From contig CANROY010000059.1 of NCBI GenBank assembly GCA_947632355.1, forward strand, positions 1-5,586: a stretch of DNA of 5,586 nucleotides. Direction: 5' to 3'. The DNA comes from an uncultured Bacilli bacterium. GTDB taxonomy: Bacteria; Bacillota_I; Bacilli_A; RF39; UBA660. A program made the position numbers and the translations under genes. Of the stretch, positions 5,482 through 5,586 are shown in pieces (position 1 is the first letter of the stretch; each line of letters begins with the position of its first letter). The notes under the pieces were generated by a model. That model saw only the letters and a list, made by a program, of their open reading frames with translations, was not told where the DNA came from and made no database searches.

Positions 5482-5586
5482 ATGAAAAAGAAAGAAAACC
5501 TCCCAACCATTGAAAGACCAATGGGGGGGGGGGAATATTAGAAAGTAAAAGAAAGAACCCAAAGGGACTTCAAAGGTTTAACAAAA
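5482..5586 (+). CDS. 5' end of an unrecognised gene, frame broken by an 11-G run, truncated by the window
   Basis: A promoter and a consensus AGGAGG (5470-5475, six bases before the ATG) mark a convincing start. As written, the frame reads MKKKENLPTIERPMGGGEY and stops at TAG 5539-5541, giving only 19 residues. With one more G, or two fewer, the frame becomes GILESKRKNPKGLQRFNK after the glycines and stays open to the window end. With one G fewer it stops soon after, at a TAA. The lysine-rich continuation looks like ordinary coding sequence with AT-rich codons (ATA, TTA, AGA). The gene is therefore either switched off by homopolymer slippage, mis-sequenced at the G run, or truly a very short peptide. 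The product is not recognised. Confidence 0.5.
5523..5533. repeat. Homopolymer of eleven G
   Basis: Eleven consecutive G form a striking outlier in DNA of about 30% G+C. The run lies 13 codons into a gene with good start signals. Such tracts are classical slipped-strand (phase-variation) sites, but also a typical artefact of two-colour sequencing chemistry and of assembly edges. Confidence 0.95.

Noticed and set aside
5482..5541. The 19-residue reading ending in GGGEY as a double-glycine bacteriocin or signalling peptide.
   Set aside because: The glycines come only from the G homopolymer, the leader lacks the usual double-glycine pattern, and almost no core peptide would follow.

Overview
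The window is low-GC DNA, roughly 30-35% G+C in most genes by counts on sample lines. It has Bacillota-type AGGAGG ribosome binding sites, sigma-A-type promoters and a recognisable CotE spore-coat morphogenetic protein. These point to an endospore-forming member of the class Bacilli. CotE lies directly upstream of rpsP, which is not the Bacillus subtilis arrangement, so an uncultured or gut-type Bacilli lineage is plausible, but that is inference. Tryptophan is written TGG at the codons checked, so the standard bacterial code applies.

Layout. (1) 1-145 is an AT-rich leader, followed by a single forward gene (146-1927) for a HerA-type hexameric ATPase of the DUF87 family. (2) A compact bidirectional hairpin (1927-1955) separates it from a convergent two-gene reverse operon: a kinase-fold protein (3160-2324), then a HIT-family nucleotide hydrolase (2305-1946), 18 bases apart. 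(3) Divergent from the kinase is cotE (3276-3812), with a sigma-K/sigma-E-like promoter and a strongly acidic C-terminal tail. (4) cotE ends in a perfect 10-bp hairpin whose right arm contains the -35 box of the next promoter. That promoter drives rpsP (bS16) and khpA (KH-domain RNA-binding protein), two bases apart. (5) The rpsP-khpA unit ends in a hairpin over the khpA stop codon. The rimM/trmD genes often found next are absent; an AT-rich gap and an unrecognised reverse gene (5281-4544) occupy that place. (6) A 200-bp divergent intergenic region with two good promoters leads to the start of a forward gene at 5482. Its frame is broken after 16 codons by a run of eleven G, and it runs off the window end.

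How the parts relate. rpsP and khpA are housekeeping translation and RNA genes. cotE implies mother-cell expression during sporulation. The kinase/HIT pair could be spore-linked by position, but nothing in the sequence proves this. The 4544-5281 gene is clearly more AT-rich (about 23% G+C over four sampled lines, against about 34% over two lines of the HerA-like gene), and it is the best candidate for acquired DNA. I see no CRISPR array, transposase, tRNA or rRNA. No complete new multi-gene system is evident. The least explained parts are the AT-rich orphan gene, the kinase/HIT pair and the poly-G-interrupted gene at the right edge.
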